Notes under the pieces: model-generated
What the model saw: the letters and a program-made list of their open reading frames with translations, nothing else
Told to the model about the DNA's origin: nothing
Database searches by the model: none
Made by a program: the position numbers and the translations under genes
Shown here: in pieces, positions 27,004 to 34,941 of the stretch
Layout: each line of letters begins with the position of its first letter
Numbering within the stretch: position 1 is the stretch's first letter
Source of the DNA: an uncultured Selenomonas sp.
GTDB lineage: Bacteria > Bacillota > Negativicutes > Selenomonadales > Selenomonadaceae
NCBI GenBank assembly: GCA_902766095.1
Contig: CACXCN010000028.1
Coordinates: forward strand, 1-64,000
DNA length: 64,000 nucleotides
Reading direction: 5' to 3'

Positions 27004-27492
27004 ATGTTCACTTGTAAGACGAAATCACCGGCTGAGACGCTGCAGCTGGCCCAGCTCGTGGGTAAGCATATCCATGAGGGGACGGTTCTGGCGCTGGTAG
27101 GGGACCTGGGGGCAGGCAAGACGCTGTTCGTCCAGGGACTGGCGCGCACGCTGGGAGTCGAGGGCGAGGTGACGAGTCCGACATTCAGCCTTATGAATAT
27201 CTACGATGGCATATGCCGTCTGTATCATTTCGATCTTTATCGTCTGGAGACGGAGGCGGAGCTCGAGAATATAGGTTTTTATGAGTATACGGATGAGCCG
27301 GACGGCATCGTCCTGATCGAATGGGCCGACAAGTTCCCCGAGGCTCTGCCTGAGGAATATCTGCGCATCGATATCGAGCGCAATGGTGACGAGGCGGATG
27401 CTGATGAGCGGGTGTTCACGTTCAGCGGTGTCGGTGAGGACAATGAGGAATTTGTGAAGGAGCTGGAGAAACTTGTCTATCTTGGCCATTGA
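27004..27492 (+). CDS. tsaE: tRNA t6A biosynthesis ATPase TsaE
   Basis: A 162-residue P-loop ATPase needed with TsaB and TsaD for threonylcarbamoyl transfer to A37 of ANN-decoding tRNAs. Walker A is VGDLGAGKT near residue 33; the switch region is VTSPTFSLMNIY and Walker B-like residues lie in YHFDLYRL. IEWADKFPEALPEEYL is the usual C-terminal box. ATG 27004 is six bases from AGGGGT, while the ATG at 26998 is too close. It overlaps tsaB by 20 bases. It is the first gene of the operon tsaE-tsaB-rimI-tsaD. Confidence 0.93.
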   Translation: MFTCKTKSPAETLQLAQLVGKHIHEGTVLALVGDLGAGKTLFVQGLARTLGVEGEVTSPTFSLMNIYDGICRLYHFDLYRLETEAELENIGFYEYTDEPDGIVLIEWADKFPEALPEEYLRIDIERNGDEADADERVFTFSGVGEDNEEFVKELEKLVYLGH

Positions 27493-28228
27493 TACAGCAA
27501 CGCAGGTATCGAGCGTAGCTATAGCGCAGGCGGGGCGGCTGCAGGCAGAGATCACGCTGCAGGCCCGGCTGACGCACTCGGAGACGCTCATGCCGCACAT
27601 CCAGCAGGTGCTGGACATGGCTGATACGAAGGCCGCCGATCTGGAGGGCATCGCCATCAGCATCGGACCGGGCTCTTTTACCGGATTGCGCATCGGCCTG
27701 GCTACGGCGAAGGCTATGTGCTATGCGCTTGACAAGCCGCTCGTGACGGTCTCGACGCTGGCGGCGCTGGCCTGTCATCTGCCACTGCCGGGGATCTGCC
27801 TGCTGCCGCTCATCGATGCTCAGAAAGGAAACGCTTACTATGCCCGCTATCATTGGGAAAATGGCGGACTCGTGGCTGAGGATGAGGTGTCCGTGGGCGC
27901 TATGGCTGATATCGTGGCCGGCTGTGCTGCGGAAAAGCGGCCGGTGATCCTGCTGGGCGATGTGACGCAGCGCCGCATCGCGGGATGCATGGAGCTGCCG
28001 GATAATGTGACGATAGCGCCTGCGCATGAGCTGATGCCGCGGGCGGCCTGCGTGGCCATGCTGGGCCTGCGGGAACTGGCACAGGGTCATACGGCCAATG
28101 TGATGGATGCGGCGCCGATCTATATCCGGCGCAGCGAGGCCGAGGTGCTGTGGGAGAAGCGTCATCCCGAGTCGGTGAGCACTCAGGAGGCACATGCCGT
28201 ACTGGTGCCGACGGAGGGAAAGTCCTGA
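27473..28228 (+). CDS. tsaB: tRNA t6A biosynthesis protein TsaB
   Basis: A 251-residue ASKHA-fold protein, the non-catalytic partner of TsaD in the t6A complex. Key pieces are ILAIDTATQVSSVAI at the N-terminus, LMPHIQQVLD and the conserved ISIGPGSFTGLRIGLATAKA. The start is TTG at 27473 with GGAG five bases upstream, embedded in the end of tsaE, so the two are translationally coupled. The C-terminal half is divergent, as is normal for TsaB. Confidence 0.93.
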   Translation: MSILAIDTATQVSSVAIAQAGRLQAEITLQARLTHSETLMPHIQQVLDMADTKAADLEGIAISIGPGSFTGLRIGLATAKAMCYALDKPLVTVSTLAALACHLPLPGICLLPLIDAQKGNAYYARYHWENGGLVAEDEVSVGAMADIVAGCAAEKRPVILLGDVTQRRIAGCMELPDNVTIAPAHELMPRAACVAMLGLRELAQGHTANVMDAAPIYIRRSEAEVLWEKRHPESVSTQEAHAVLVPTEGKS

Positions 28229-28229
28229 T

Positions 28230-28742
28230 ATGGAGAATGCGGTAAGTGATGTGACATTCCGCGATATGGTGCCGGAGGATGCGGCGGCCGTCGAACTCGT
28301 CGAGCGGGCCTGCTTCCCCGTGCCCTGGTCGCGGGAGTCTTTCTGGCGCGAGGCCGCCAATGAGAATACCTGCTACCGGCTGGCGGTGGCAGGGGACAGA
28401 GTCATCGGCTATGGCGGCTGCTGGCTGTCATTTGGCGAGGCGCAGGTGACGAATATCGCCATTGCGCCCGAATGGCGCGGCCGGGGACTGGGCAATGCGC
28501 TGATGGCTGACCTGATACAGGCAGCAATGCAGCGCGGAGCGACGGCCATGACGCTCGAGGTGCGGCCGTCGAATGCGCCAGCCCTGGCGCTCTATGCGCA
28601 TTATGGCTTCCGGGCGGCCGGGCGGCGTCCGCACTACTATAGTGATAATGGCGAGGATGCCGTCATCATGTGGAATACGAAACTGGCTGAGACGGCTCTC
28701 CCGGAGAGTCGTCAGGCTTCGGGTACAGAGGATGAGATATGA
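28230..28742 (+). CDS. rimI: Ribosomal-protein-alanine N-acetyltransferase RimI
   Basis: A 170-residue GNAT acetyltransferase that acetylates the N-terminus of ribosomal protein bS18. Motif A reads VTNIAIAPEWRGRGLGNAL (the Q/RxxGxG/A acetyl-CoA loop), preceded by the substrate-side ERACFPVPWSRESFW that distinguishes RimI. SNAPALALYAHYGF is motif B. ATG 28230 starts one base after the tsaB stop. About 20 residues of polar C-terminal extension exceed the usual length. Confidence 0.92.
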   Translation: MENAVSDVTFRDMVPEDAAAVELVERACFPVPWSRESFWREAANENTCYRLAVAGDRVIGYGGCWLSFGEAQVTNIAIAPEWRGRGLGNALMADLIQAAMQRGATAMTLEVRPSNAPALALYAHYGFRAAGRRPHYYSDNGEDAVIMWNTKLAETALPESRQASGTEDEI

Positions 28743-29803
28743 GCAGAAAAATTCCTGAGGAATGGCTGACGCTGGGACTGGAGTCGAGCTGCGATGAGAC
28801 GTCGGCCGCGGTGCTGCGCGGTGGCCGCGAGGTGCTGTCGAATGTCATCTCCACCCAGATACCGGTGCATCAGAAATTCGGTGGCGTCGTGCCGGAGATC
28901 GCGTCGCGCCATCATATCGTGAATATCATGCCGGTCATCGATGAGGCGCTGCGGCAGGCTGAGGTCCGGCTGAAGGATATCGACCAGGTGGCGGTGACGT
29001 ACGGGCCGGGGCTCGTCGGCGCGCTGCTCGTCGGCGTGGCCGCTGCCAAGGGACTGGCGTTCTCGCTGGGCGTGCCGCTGATCGGGGTGAATCATCTCGA
29101 GGGACACATATTCGCCAATTTCCTGTCCGATAAAGAGCTGGAGCCGCCGTTCATGGCGCTCGTGGTCTCAGGCGGTCATACGGCGCTCGTGCATGTGAAG
29201 GACTATGACCGGTTCACCCTGCTGGGGCAGACGCGCGATGATGCCGCCGGAGAGGCGTTCGACAAGATCGCCCGTGTCATGGGGCTGCCGTATCCGGGGG
29301 GGCCGCGCATCGACGCGCTGGCCCGCGAGGGCAACCCGCTGGCCATCGATTTCCCGCGGGCTCTCGATGAGAAAGGCAACTATGAATTCAGTTTCTCCGG
29401 CCTGAAGTCGGCAGTGCTGAACTATATAAACAGCGAGAAGATGAAGGGCCATGAACTGGCCAAAGCCGATATCGCGGCGTCGTTCCAGCACTCCGTCATT
29501 GAGGTGCTCGTGACGAAGGCAGTCGAGGCGGCGAAAGCGGCTGGCTGCGGTCGGCTCGTACTGGCCGGCGGCGTCGCGGCCAACAGCGGTCTCGAGGCCC
29601 GCCTGCGTGAGGCGGCTCAGGCTGCCGGCCTGCGATTCTCGTATCCGAGCCGTCTGCTCTGTACGGATAACGCGGCCATGATCGCCTGCCGCGGCTACTA
29701 TCAGGCGTTGAGCGGAGAGTACAGCGATTTCTACCTCAATGCGGTGCCCGGCCTCGGGCTGTCGAGTCGCGTTCCCGATGATCACGAACCAGAAGAGGGA
29801 TGA
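28739..29803 (+). CDS. tsaD: tRNA N6-adenosine threonylcarbamoyltransferase TsaD
   Basis: A 354-residue Kae1/TsaD enzyme that transfers the threonylcarbamoyl group to tRNA A37. The metal-binding HxxxH is in VNHLEGHIFANF; ASKHA phosphate motifs are LGLESSCDETSAAVL and VVSGGHTALVHV. GEAFDKIARVMGLPYPGGP is diagnostic. It overlaps rimI by ATGA and leads within six bases into the kinase gene, making the signalling pair part of the same transcription unit. Confidence 0.96.
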   Translation: MSRKIPEEWLTLGLESSCDETSAAVLRGGREVLSNVISTQIPVHQKFGGVVPEIASRHHIVNIMPVIDEALRQAEVRLKDIDQVAVTYGPGLVGALLVGVAAAKGLAFSLGVPLIGVNHLEGHIFANFLSDKELEPPFMALVVSGGHTALVHVKDYDRFTLLGQTRDDAAGEAFDKIARVMGLPYPGGPRIDALAREGNPLAIDFPRALDEKGNYEFSFSGLKSAVLNYINSEKMKGHELAKADIAASFQHSVIEVLVTKAVEAAKAAGCGRLVLAGGVAANSGLEARLREAAQAAGLRFSYPSRLLCTDNAAMIACRGYYQALSGEYSDFYLNAVPGLGLSSRVPDDHEPEEG

Positions 29804-29809
29804 CAGGAA

Positions 29810-31285
29810 ATGCTTATATCGGACTTATGCCGTCGCTATACGGATATGAATCCGCGTCACATGGTACTGCTGGACCGCATGAGCGCGGTGTTCCCGTTCC
29901 TGGCAGATCTCATCTATGGCGGCGTAAAGTTCTATATACCGACGCGGGAGCGGCGGTCTGACGGCCAGCCGGAAGCCTTCATCGTCGCGGCTGATGAGCA
30001 GCCGCACACGGTATATATGCCGCCTGCGGAAAGCCTGCTGGGGCGCCGGGTGGCAGCTATCGAGGAGCCGTTCGTGCAGAAGTCGTATATGACGGGCGAG
30101 CCCTGCCATGGCCGGCGCGAGCTGACCTATGGATTTTTCATCGATATGACTACCTATGCGGTCTGCGATGGCGGCGAGGTACTCGGAGTACTGTCGTTCG
30201 AGGTCGATGTAGACCGGCTGAAGATCCGTGACTATCAGGTGCTGCCACGGGCGGCCATCGATGTGATCGAGGCGGCGCGGCGCGGTGTCGACCCGGCCGA
30301 ATTCGCTCCGCTGTCCTCCAGCGACGGCATCATCGTCACCGATCATCTGAACCGCATCATATTCTCGAATTCATCCGCGCACCGCATCTACCGCGTGCTG
30401 GGCATAGGAAGTCTGCGCGGACGCCATATATTCGACCGGCTGCTGACGCAGCATGTCACGCGCGAGACCGTCGAGGCGGGGAAGCCATGGCGGCGCGAGC
30501 AGGAGGCCGGCGGGCTCATACTGGTGCGGCGTGATATCGCGCTGCAGACCGGCGGGCATCTCGTGCGGCGCATCGTCATCCTGTCCGATGTCACAGAGAT
30601 CAGGGCCCGCGATAAGGAGATACGCATAAAATCAGCGGTCATCCAGGAGATCCATCATCGCGTCAAGAATAATCTGCAGACGATAGCGAGCCTGCTGCGC
30701 CTCCAGGCCCGGCGTTGCCGGTCGGAGGAAGCGCGCAATGCGCTGCAGGCCAGCATGGACCGCGTGCTGTCGATATCGGTCGTCCATGATTTCCTGGCCC
30801 GTCAGGGCAAGGAGGCAATCAATGTCGAGGCCGTGTTGCGTGAGATATTCCGGCTGCTGAGCACAGGCATGTCCAGTGATGATTTCATACTGCGGCTCGA
30901 GTACAATGGTCCCTCGGTCGTACTGCCTTCGCGCTATGCGAGCTCGCTGGCGCTGGTCATCAATGAGCTGATGATCAATGCAATCGAACATGCCTTCGAG
31001 GGCCGTCCCTCGGGGACGGTGGGGCTCAATGTGAGCGATGAGGGCGATAGCTACGAGCTCGATTTCTTCGATGACGGCAACGGTCTGGAAGACGACTTCG
31101 ACATGCGTCGCACGCGCTCGCTGGGCCTGTCGATCGTGCGCACGCTCGTCGAGGGCGATCTCGGAGGCACATTCGCGCTGGAGAATGACACCCGGGCTGG
31201 TCATGGCACGCATGCCAGACTCCAGATACCGAAGCCGGCAGACAGCGAGTTCGGACCTACGGTGCAGAGTTTGCAGGAGAAATAA
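29810..31285 (+). CDS. PdtaS-like sensor histidine kinase (HisKA_2)
   Basis: A 491-residue soluble kinase. The N-terminal domain (to about residue 150) resembles the H_kinase_N/GAF region of PdtaS; a PAS-like domain follows (DGIIVTDHLNRIIFSNSSAHRI). The dimerisation box is EIHHRVKNNLQTIASLLRLQ with the phosphoacceptor His at about 282, of the HisKA_2 class. The ATPase domain has N box LVINELMINAIEHAF and G1 FDDGNG. No membrane spans, so it senses a cytoplasmic cue. Its partner is the ANTAR regulator 18 bases downstream. It follows tsaD by six bases. Confidence 0.9.
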   Translation: MLISDLCRRYTDMNPRHMVLLDRMSAVFPFLADLIYGGVKFYIPTRERRSDGQPEAFIVAADEQPHTVYMPPAESLLGRRVAAIEEPFVQKSYMTGEPCHGRRELTYGFFIDMTTYAVCDGGEVLGVLSFEVDVDRLKIRDYQVLPRAAIDVIEAARRGVDPAEFAPLSSSDGIIVTDHLNRIIFSNSSAHRIYRVLGIGSLRGRHIFDRLLTQHVTRETVEAGKPWRREQEAGGLILVRRDIALQTGGHLVRRIVILSDVTEIRARDKEIRIKSAVIQEIHHRVKNNLQTIASLLRLQARRCRSEEARNALQASMDRVLSISVVHDFLARQGKEAINVEAVLREIFRLLSTGMSSDDFILRLEYNGPSVVLPSRYASSLALVINELMINAIEHAFEGRPSGTVGLNVSDEGDSYELDFFDDGNGLEDDFDMRRTRSLGLSIVRTLVEGDLGGTFALENDTRAGHGTHARLQIPKPADSEFGPTVQSLQEK

Positions 31286-31303
31286 GAAGGAGAGACGGTG
31301 CTC

Positions 31304-31921
31304 ATGGAGAAGCAGATGGAGCCGGATGCAGTCGGCGGCTACAGGCCGTTGCGCATCGTAGTAGCAGATAATGAATCAATCATCCGCATGGATATCCGCG
31401 AGATGCTCGAGGAAGCCGGGCATGAGGTGGTCGGCGAGGCCGTAAACGGTCGCCGGGCTGTGCAGCTGACGCGCCAGCATCGCCCGGACCTCGTGCTGAT
31501 GGATATAAAGATGCCGGAGATGGACGGGCTGACAGCAGCGCGCTACATTGCCCGGGAGAAGATAGCCCCGGTGCTGTTGCTGACGGCATTCAGCCAGCCG
31601 GAGATCATCGAGCGGGCGAAGGACTCAGGCGTGCTGGGCTATCTCGTGAAGCCGGTGCAGAAGGAGCAACTGTTCCCGGCCATCGAGGTCGCGATATCGC
31701 GCTGGCAGGAGATGCGGGGCCTCGATGAGGAAATCGCCGGTCTCAAGGATTCGCTGGCGGCGCGCAAGACGATCGACCGCGCTAAGGGCATCATCATGGC
31801 GACGTATAACTTGTCCGAGCAGGAGGCATATCGGCGCTTGCAGCGCTACGCCATGGCCAAGCGCCATTCGCTGAAGGATGTGGCGCAGGCAGTCGTGCAT
31901 GCGGCGGGCGGCAAGGTTTGA
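31304..31921 (+). CDS. PdtaR-like response regulator with ANTAR RNA-binding domain
   Basis: A 205-residue antitermination regulator. The receiver domain runs from RIVVADNESIIRMDI through the phospho-Asp in VLMDIKMPEMDG and the Lys in GYLVKP. The C-terminal ANTAR domain begins near TIDRAKGIIMATYNLSEQEAY and includes the conserved Ala and aromatic positions. ANTAR proteins bind paired hexaloop hairpins and let RNA polymerase pass terminators. ATG 31304 is nine bases after AAGGAGAG; GTG 31298 is too close. A 21-bp terminator closes the operon. Confidence 0.93.
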   Translation: MEKQMEPDAVGGYRPLRIVVADNESIIRMDIREMLEEAGHEVVGEAVNGRRAVQLTRQHRPDLVLMDIKMPEMDGLTAARYIAREKIAPVLLLTAFSQPEIIERAKDSGVLGYLVKPVQKEQLFPAIEVAISRWQEMRGLDEEIAGLKDSLAARKTIDRAKGIIMATYNLSEQEAYRRLQRYAMAKRHSLKDVAQAVVHAAGGKV

Positions 31922-31925
31922 ATAG

Positions 31926-31971
31926 AAAACGGCTGTGCGTACGGATGGCAATCCGTACGCACAGCCGTTTT
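31926..31971. terminator. Bidirectional terminator after the ANTAR gene
   Basis: A perfect 21-bp stem (31926-31946 with 31951-31971) with a GGCA loop and flanking A/T runs, between convergent genes. The core is GGCTGTGCGTACGGAT. Confidence 0.9.
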
Positions 31972-31978
31972 TCATTTC

Positions 31979-32698
31979 TCAGATGTCCCAGTGGAGATGG
32001 TCCGGGTTCGGGGTCGCGAGGTCGACGTCGCGCAGGATCCAGGCGGCGTTGTCGTGCGTGGCGGCAAAGGCCTTGTCGATGCCCTCCTGATATTCGGGCG
32101 GTATCTCCATCGAGTGGATGGCCATGTGCATGTAGTCTTTCGCTACGAGCGTGACGCCGCGCTCAGCGGCGAGCTGGGCTTTGAAGCGATAGCCGTAGTA
32201 CAGGTAGCTGTTGTGCTCGATGGGGATGTCCTGATAGGCGGCGATGCGCTCGTCGACTTCGGCCTCCGCGTCTTTCGTCATGTCCATCTGGTGCATGAGA
32301 TTCCAGCGGTCGGCCCAGAGCTCGCCGCGCAATATGTACTTGTAGAGGAAATCCGTGCTCTCAGCTAGCTCGATGGCCTGATCGATATGTTTCAGGGCCT
32401 GTTCCTGCTCGTTCTCGTCGCGTTTTTCGAGTTCGCTGAGCTTCTGCAGGGCGAAGACTTTTTCCTCGACGTCCTCGGATTTTTCATCGTCGACTTGTTC
32501 TTCGACGATGCTGCGGAACAGCTCCTTGGCTTCGGGGATATGATTCTCGTCTTTGTTCAGCTCGGGGGTCGCCAGGAAATGGGCCAGACGGGCGCGGGCA
32601 TGCCAGTTGTCCATGCCGCCGGCGAAAAGTGTCTCGGGTGGCTTGGCCGGGCTGTCGATCACCAGATGCACCAGTCTATGAAATTCGTCTTGTGTCAT
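31979..32698 (-). CDS. Unknown TPR-like helical protein
   Basis: A 239-residue cytoplasmic protein made of amphipathic helices, with TPR-like spacing around EQALKHIDQAIELAESTDFLYKY and a very acidic middle (VDDEKSEDVEEK). I do not recognise a specific family. GGAGG precedes ATG 32698; the frame extends to 32740 without a site. It is divergent from the phosphoethanolamine-transferase-like gene with a 150-base intergenic space and converges on the ANTAR operon. A scaffolding role is a guess. Confidence 0.65.
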   Translation of the reverse strand: MTQDEFHRLVHLVIDSPAKPPETLFAGGMDNWHARARLAHFLATPELNKDENHIPEAKELFRSIVEEQVDDEKSEDVEEKVFALQKLSELEKRDENEQEQALKHIDQAIELAESTDFLYKYILRGELWADRWNLMHQMDMTKDAEAEVDERIAAYQDIPIEHNSYLYYGYRFKAQLAAERGVTLVAKDYMHMAIHSMEIPPEYQEGIDKAFAATHDNAAWILRDVDLATPNPDHLHWDI

Positions 32699-32744
32699 GA
32701 TAACCTCCGTTTTGCGGTGTATTGTTCCCCCGGCGGGCAATCGA

Positions 32745-32753
32745 TGGTATAAT
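32745..32753 (+). promoter_or_regulatory. Extended -10 promoter for the sulfatase-type transferase
   Basis: TGGTATAAT (extended -10) lies 95 bases before the start codon at 32849. No good -35 box is seen at the usual distance (TTGTTC is 20 bases upstream), so this is a partial match. Confidence 0.4.
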
Positions 32754-32848
32754 ATATCATGTTGCCCGGACGCGGCCGCAGTCTGCTGGACGGCTGGTCC
32801 GGAGGGGTTGTTCAGACCTTATTATAGCATTGATTCGGGGGCAGGTAA

Positions 32849-34663
32849 ATGAAGCTGGTGAAAACGGCCTGGCGCAGGCTGCTGGAGATATGGGCGCAGG
32901 CGGCCACGGCGGCCTGGCGGGACCGATGGCTCGCAGGTGCACTGTTCGCGTTGAATTTCTTTACGATCGCCTGGCAGAATATCCATGTATACAAGGCTCA
33001 GGAGCTGGCGGTGCTGGGCTGGGATGCGGTATTCGTGCTGGCAGGCACGCTGGTTTTTGTCAGCAGCGTCGGGCTGCTGCCCTGGCGGGGAGTGCGCCGC
33101 TTTCTTTGTGGGCTGGCACTGGGTATCTCGGGTTTGCTCGGGCTGGCCGAGGCTTTCGTTATCTACAAGTATCAGGCGCAGGTCGGAGCCGGGATCATCA
33201 CGGCCATCGTGCAGACGAATCCGCGCGAAGCTACGGAGTTCCTGATCATGTACGTGGGCTGGCAGGGGCTGCTGGGCGGTCTGATCGTCACAGCAGCGGG
33301 AACTGGTCTGTACAAGTGGTGGAAAAAGAAGAAGCTGGAGGCAGCGGAGACCAGGCAGCCGATATCGCCTGCCCGGACTGCGTTGCGGGAGAAATGGCAG
33401 CGCTGGAACTACTGGCGCTCGCTGCATGTCTGGAGCCGCCTGCTGCCGCTGGGCGTGGCTGCTGGCGTGCTGGCCGGCGGCGTACTATGGCATTCCTATC
33501 ACTCGTGGATCGTCAACGATTCGCTCGATATCCCGGTCGTGCGCGTGGCCCTGTCGATGGATCGCGTGCAGAAGAATATCGCGGCCTTTGACCAGCTGTC
33601 GCAGGAGGCGGCTACAGCGCCGGATATCATCGACGCTGGCGAGGGTGTACCCTGCGTGGCGTTCATACTCGGAGAGTCTACGGCGCGGAACCGTCTCCAT
33701 CTCTACGGCTATCCGCTCGAGAATACACCGAATCTCGACGAGCTGGCGGCCCGCAATGATATCGCAGTATTCCGCAATGTCATTGCGCCGCAGGGAGCAA
33801 CGGTGGCGGTGCTGCGCGAGCTGTTCACGTTCCACGACAACGACTCGACCGATGAATGGTATCAGGAGCACAATCTGATCGATGTCATGAAGGGTGCCGG
33901 CTATCGGACGTACTGGCTGTCGAATCAGGAGAGTTCCGGCATCTGGGGCAACGTCGCGCAGCTGTTCGCGGCGCGGGCTGATGTGAGCCATTTCACGCAG
34001 CTGCGTGAGTCGCACGAGGATAATGGCACGCTGGACGAGGCGCTGTTCCCGCTCGTCGATGAGGCGCTGGATGATGCGGGAGCGACCGGGCAGGGGCGCA
34101 ATTTCTTCGTCATCCACCTCATGGGCGGTCATGGCCTCTACTACATGCGCTATCCGTATATCTTCGCAAAGTTCCAGGCGGATGATGTGCCTCCGCCGCA
34201 GGATGAGCTCAGCGAGGAGCGGCGCACCGAGATCGCACAGTATGAGAATGCCCTCTACTATAATGATTTCATCGTGAGCTCGCTGATCGGCAAATTCGCA
34301 GAACGGCAGCAGGAAGCTCTCGTCATCTATCTGCCGGACCATGGCGAGGCGGTCTATGATCACGGATCGCTGGCAGGTCATGTCGAGGAGAATCCGACGC
34401 GAGAGATGCTCGAGGTGCCGTTCATCATCTGGGCATCGCCGGCCTATCGGGCGCACCACCCTGAGAAATGGGCGGCCATCATGGTTGCCACGAGGCGGCC
34501 CTATATGTCTGATGACATGATACATACTCTGCTCGACCTGCTCGATATCCGCACGCCCGAATACAATCCGCAGAAGAGCGTCATCAATCCGGCTTTTGAC
34601 AGCACGCGCCGCCGCATCGTGCGGGGCATGGACTATGATATGGGGATGAAAAAAGCAGAGTAA
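32849..34663 (+). CDS. Phosphoethanolamine transferase-like membrane sulfatase-fold enzyme
   Basis: A 604-residue inner-membrane protein with about five N-terminal spans (to residue 215) and an exported alkaline-phosphatase-fold domain. The nucleophile region is FILGESTARNRLHLYGYP, where the Thr is the expected attacking residue of the EptA/CptA/OpgE family; metal ligands occur in HLMGGHG and YLPDHGEA. Such enzymes move phosphoethanolamine from phosphatidylethanolamine to lipid A, LPS core or glucans. Target here unknown. The last codons and stop coincide with the eroded left edge of a repeat element. Confidence 0.85.
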   Translation: MKLVKTAWRRLLEIWAQAATAAWRDRWLAGALFALNFFTIAWQNIHVYKAQELAVLGWDAVFVLAGTLVFVSSVGLLPWRGVRRFLCGLALGISGLLGLAEAFVIYKYQAQVGAGIITAIVQTNPREATEFLIMYVGWQGLLGGLIVTAAGTGLYKWWKKKKLEAAETRQPISPARTALREKWQRWNYWRSLHVWSRLLPLGVAAGVLAGGVLWHSYHSWIVNDSLDIPVVRVALSMDRVQKNIAAFDQLSQEAATAPDIIDAGEGVPCVAFILGESTARNRLHLYGYPLENTPNLDELAARNDIAVFRNVIAPQGATVAVLRELFTFHDNDSTDEWYQEHNLIDVMKGAGYRTYWLSNQESSGIWGNVAQLFAARADVSHFTQLRESHEDNGTLDEALFPLVDEALDDAGATGQGRNFFVIHLMGGHGLYYMRYPYIFAKFQADDVPPPQDELSEERRTEIAQYENALYYNDFIVSSLIGKFAERQQEALVIYLPDHGEAVYDHGSLAGHVEENPTREMLEVPFIIWASPAYRAHHPEKWAAIMVATRRPYMSDDMIHTLLDLLDIRTPEYNPQKSVINPAFDSTRRRIVRGMDYDMGMKKAE

Positions 34664-34933
34664 AAAATAGCATATTGTCAAACATACGCATATAGTACCG
34701 CGGCAGGCATGGTTCCTCCATTACGCTATTGTGGTTTGGCTGAAATAAAATTTTTCCCAATAAATAGGTCCCTTGAAAGTACTTAAACGCGCTACGCTTG
34801 AACGAAAGTACTTTCCGCGGGAATGCTTGATAGGGAAAAATTTGATTTTCTGACGCCAAAGCACGACGCTTCATTCCGGAACCATGCCTGCCGCTGCCTT
34901 ATCATAGCAATTGTCTGTAGCTCAGGTACTGGG
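34664..34933. repeat. Palindromic repeat element, eroded copy A
   Basis: This fills nearly the whole space between the convergent transferase and cydC genes. From about 34688 onward it is nearly identical to the element at 40973-41200. Shared parts include GCATATAGTACCGCGGCAGG, the AAAGTACTT arms and the mirrored GGAACCATGCC segment. Its outer inverted repeats (GGGGCTGTAACG) are lost on both sides. It can still fold into a long imperfect hairpin and may terminate both genes. Confidence 0.85.
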
Positions 34934-34941
34934 GCTTTGGC

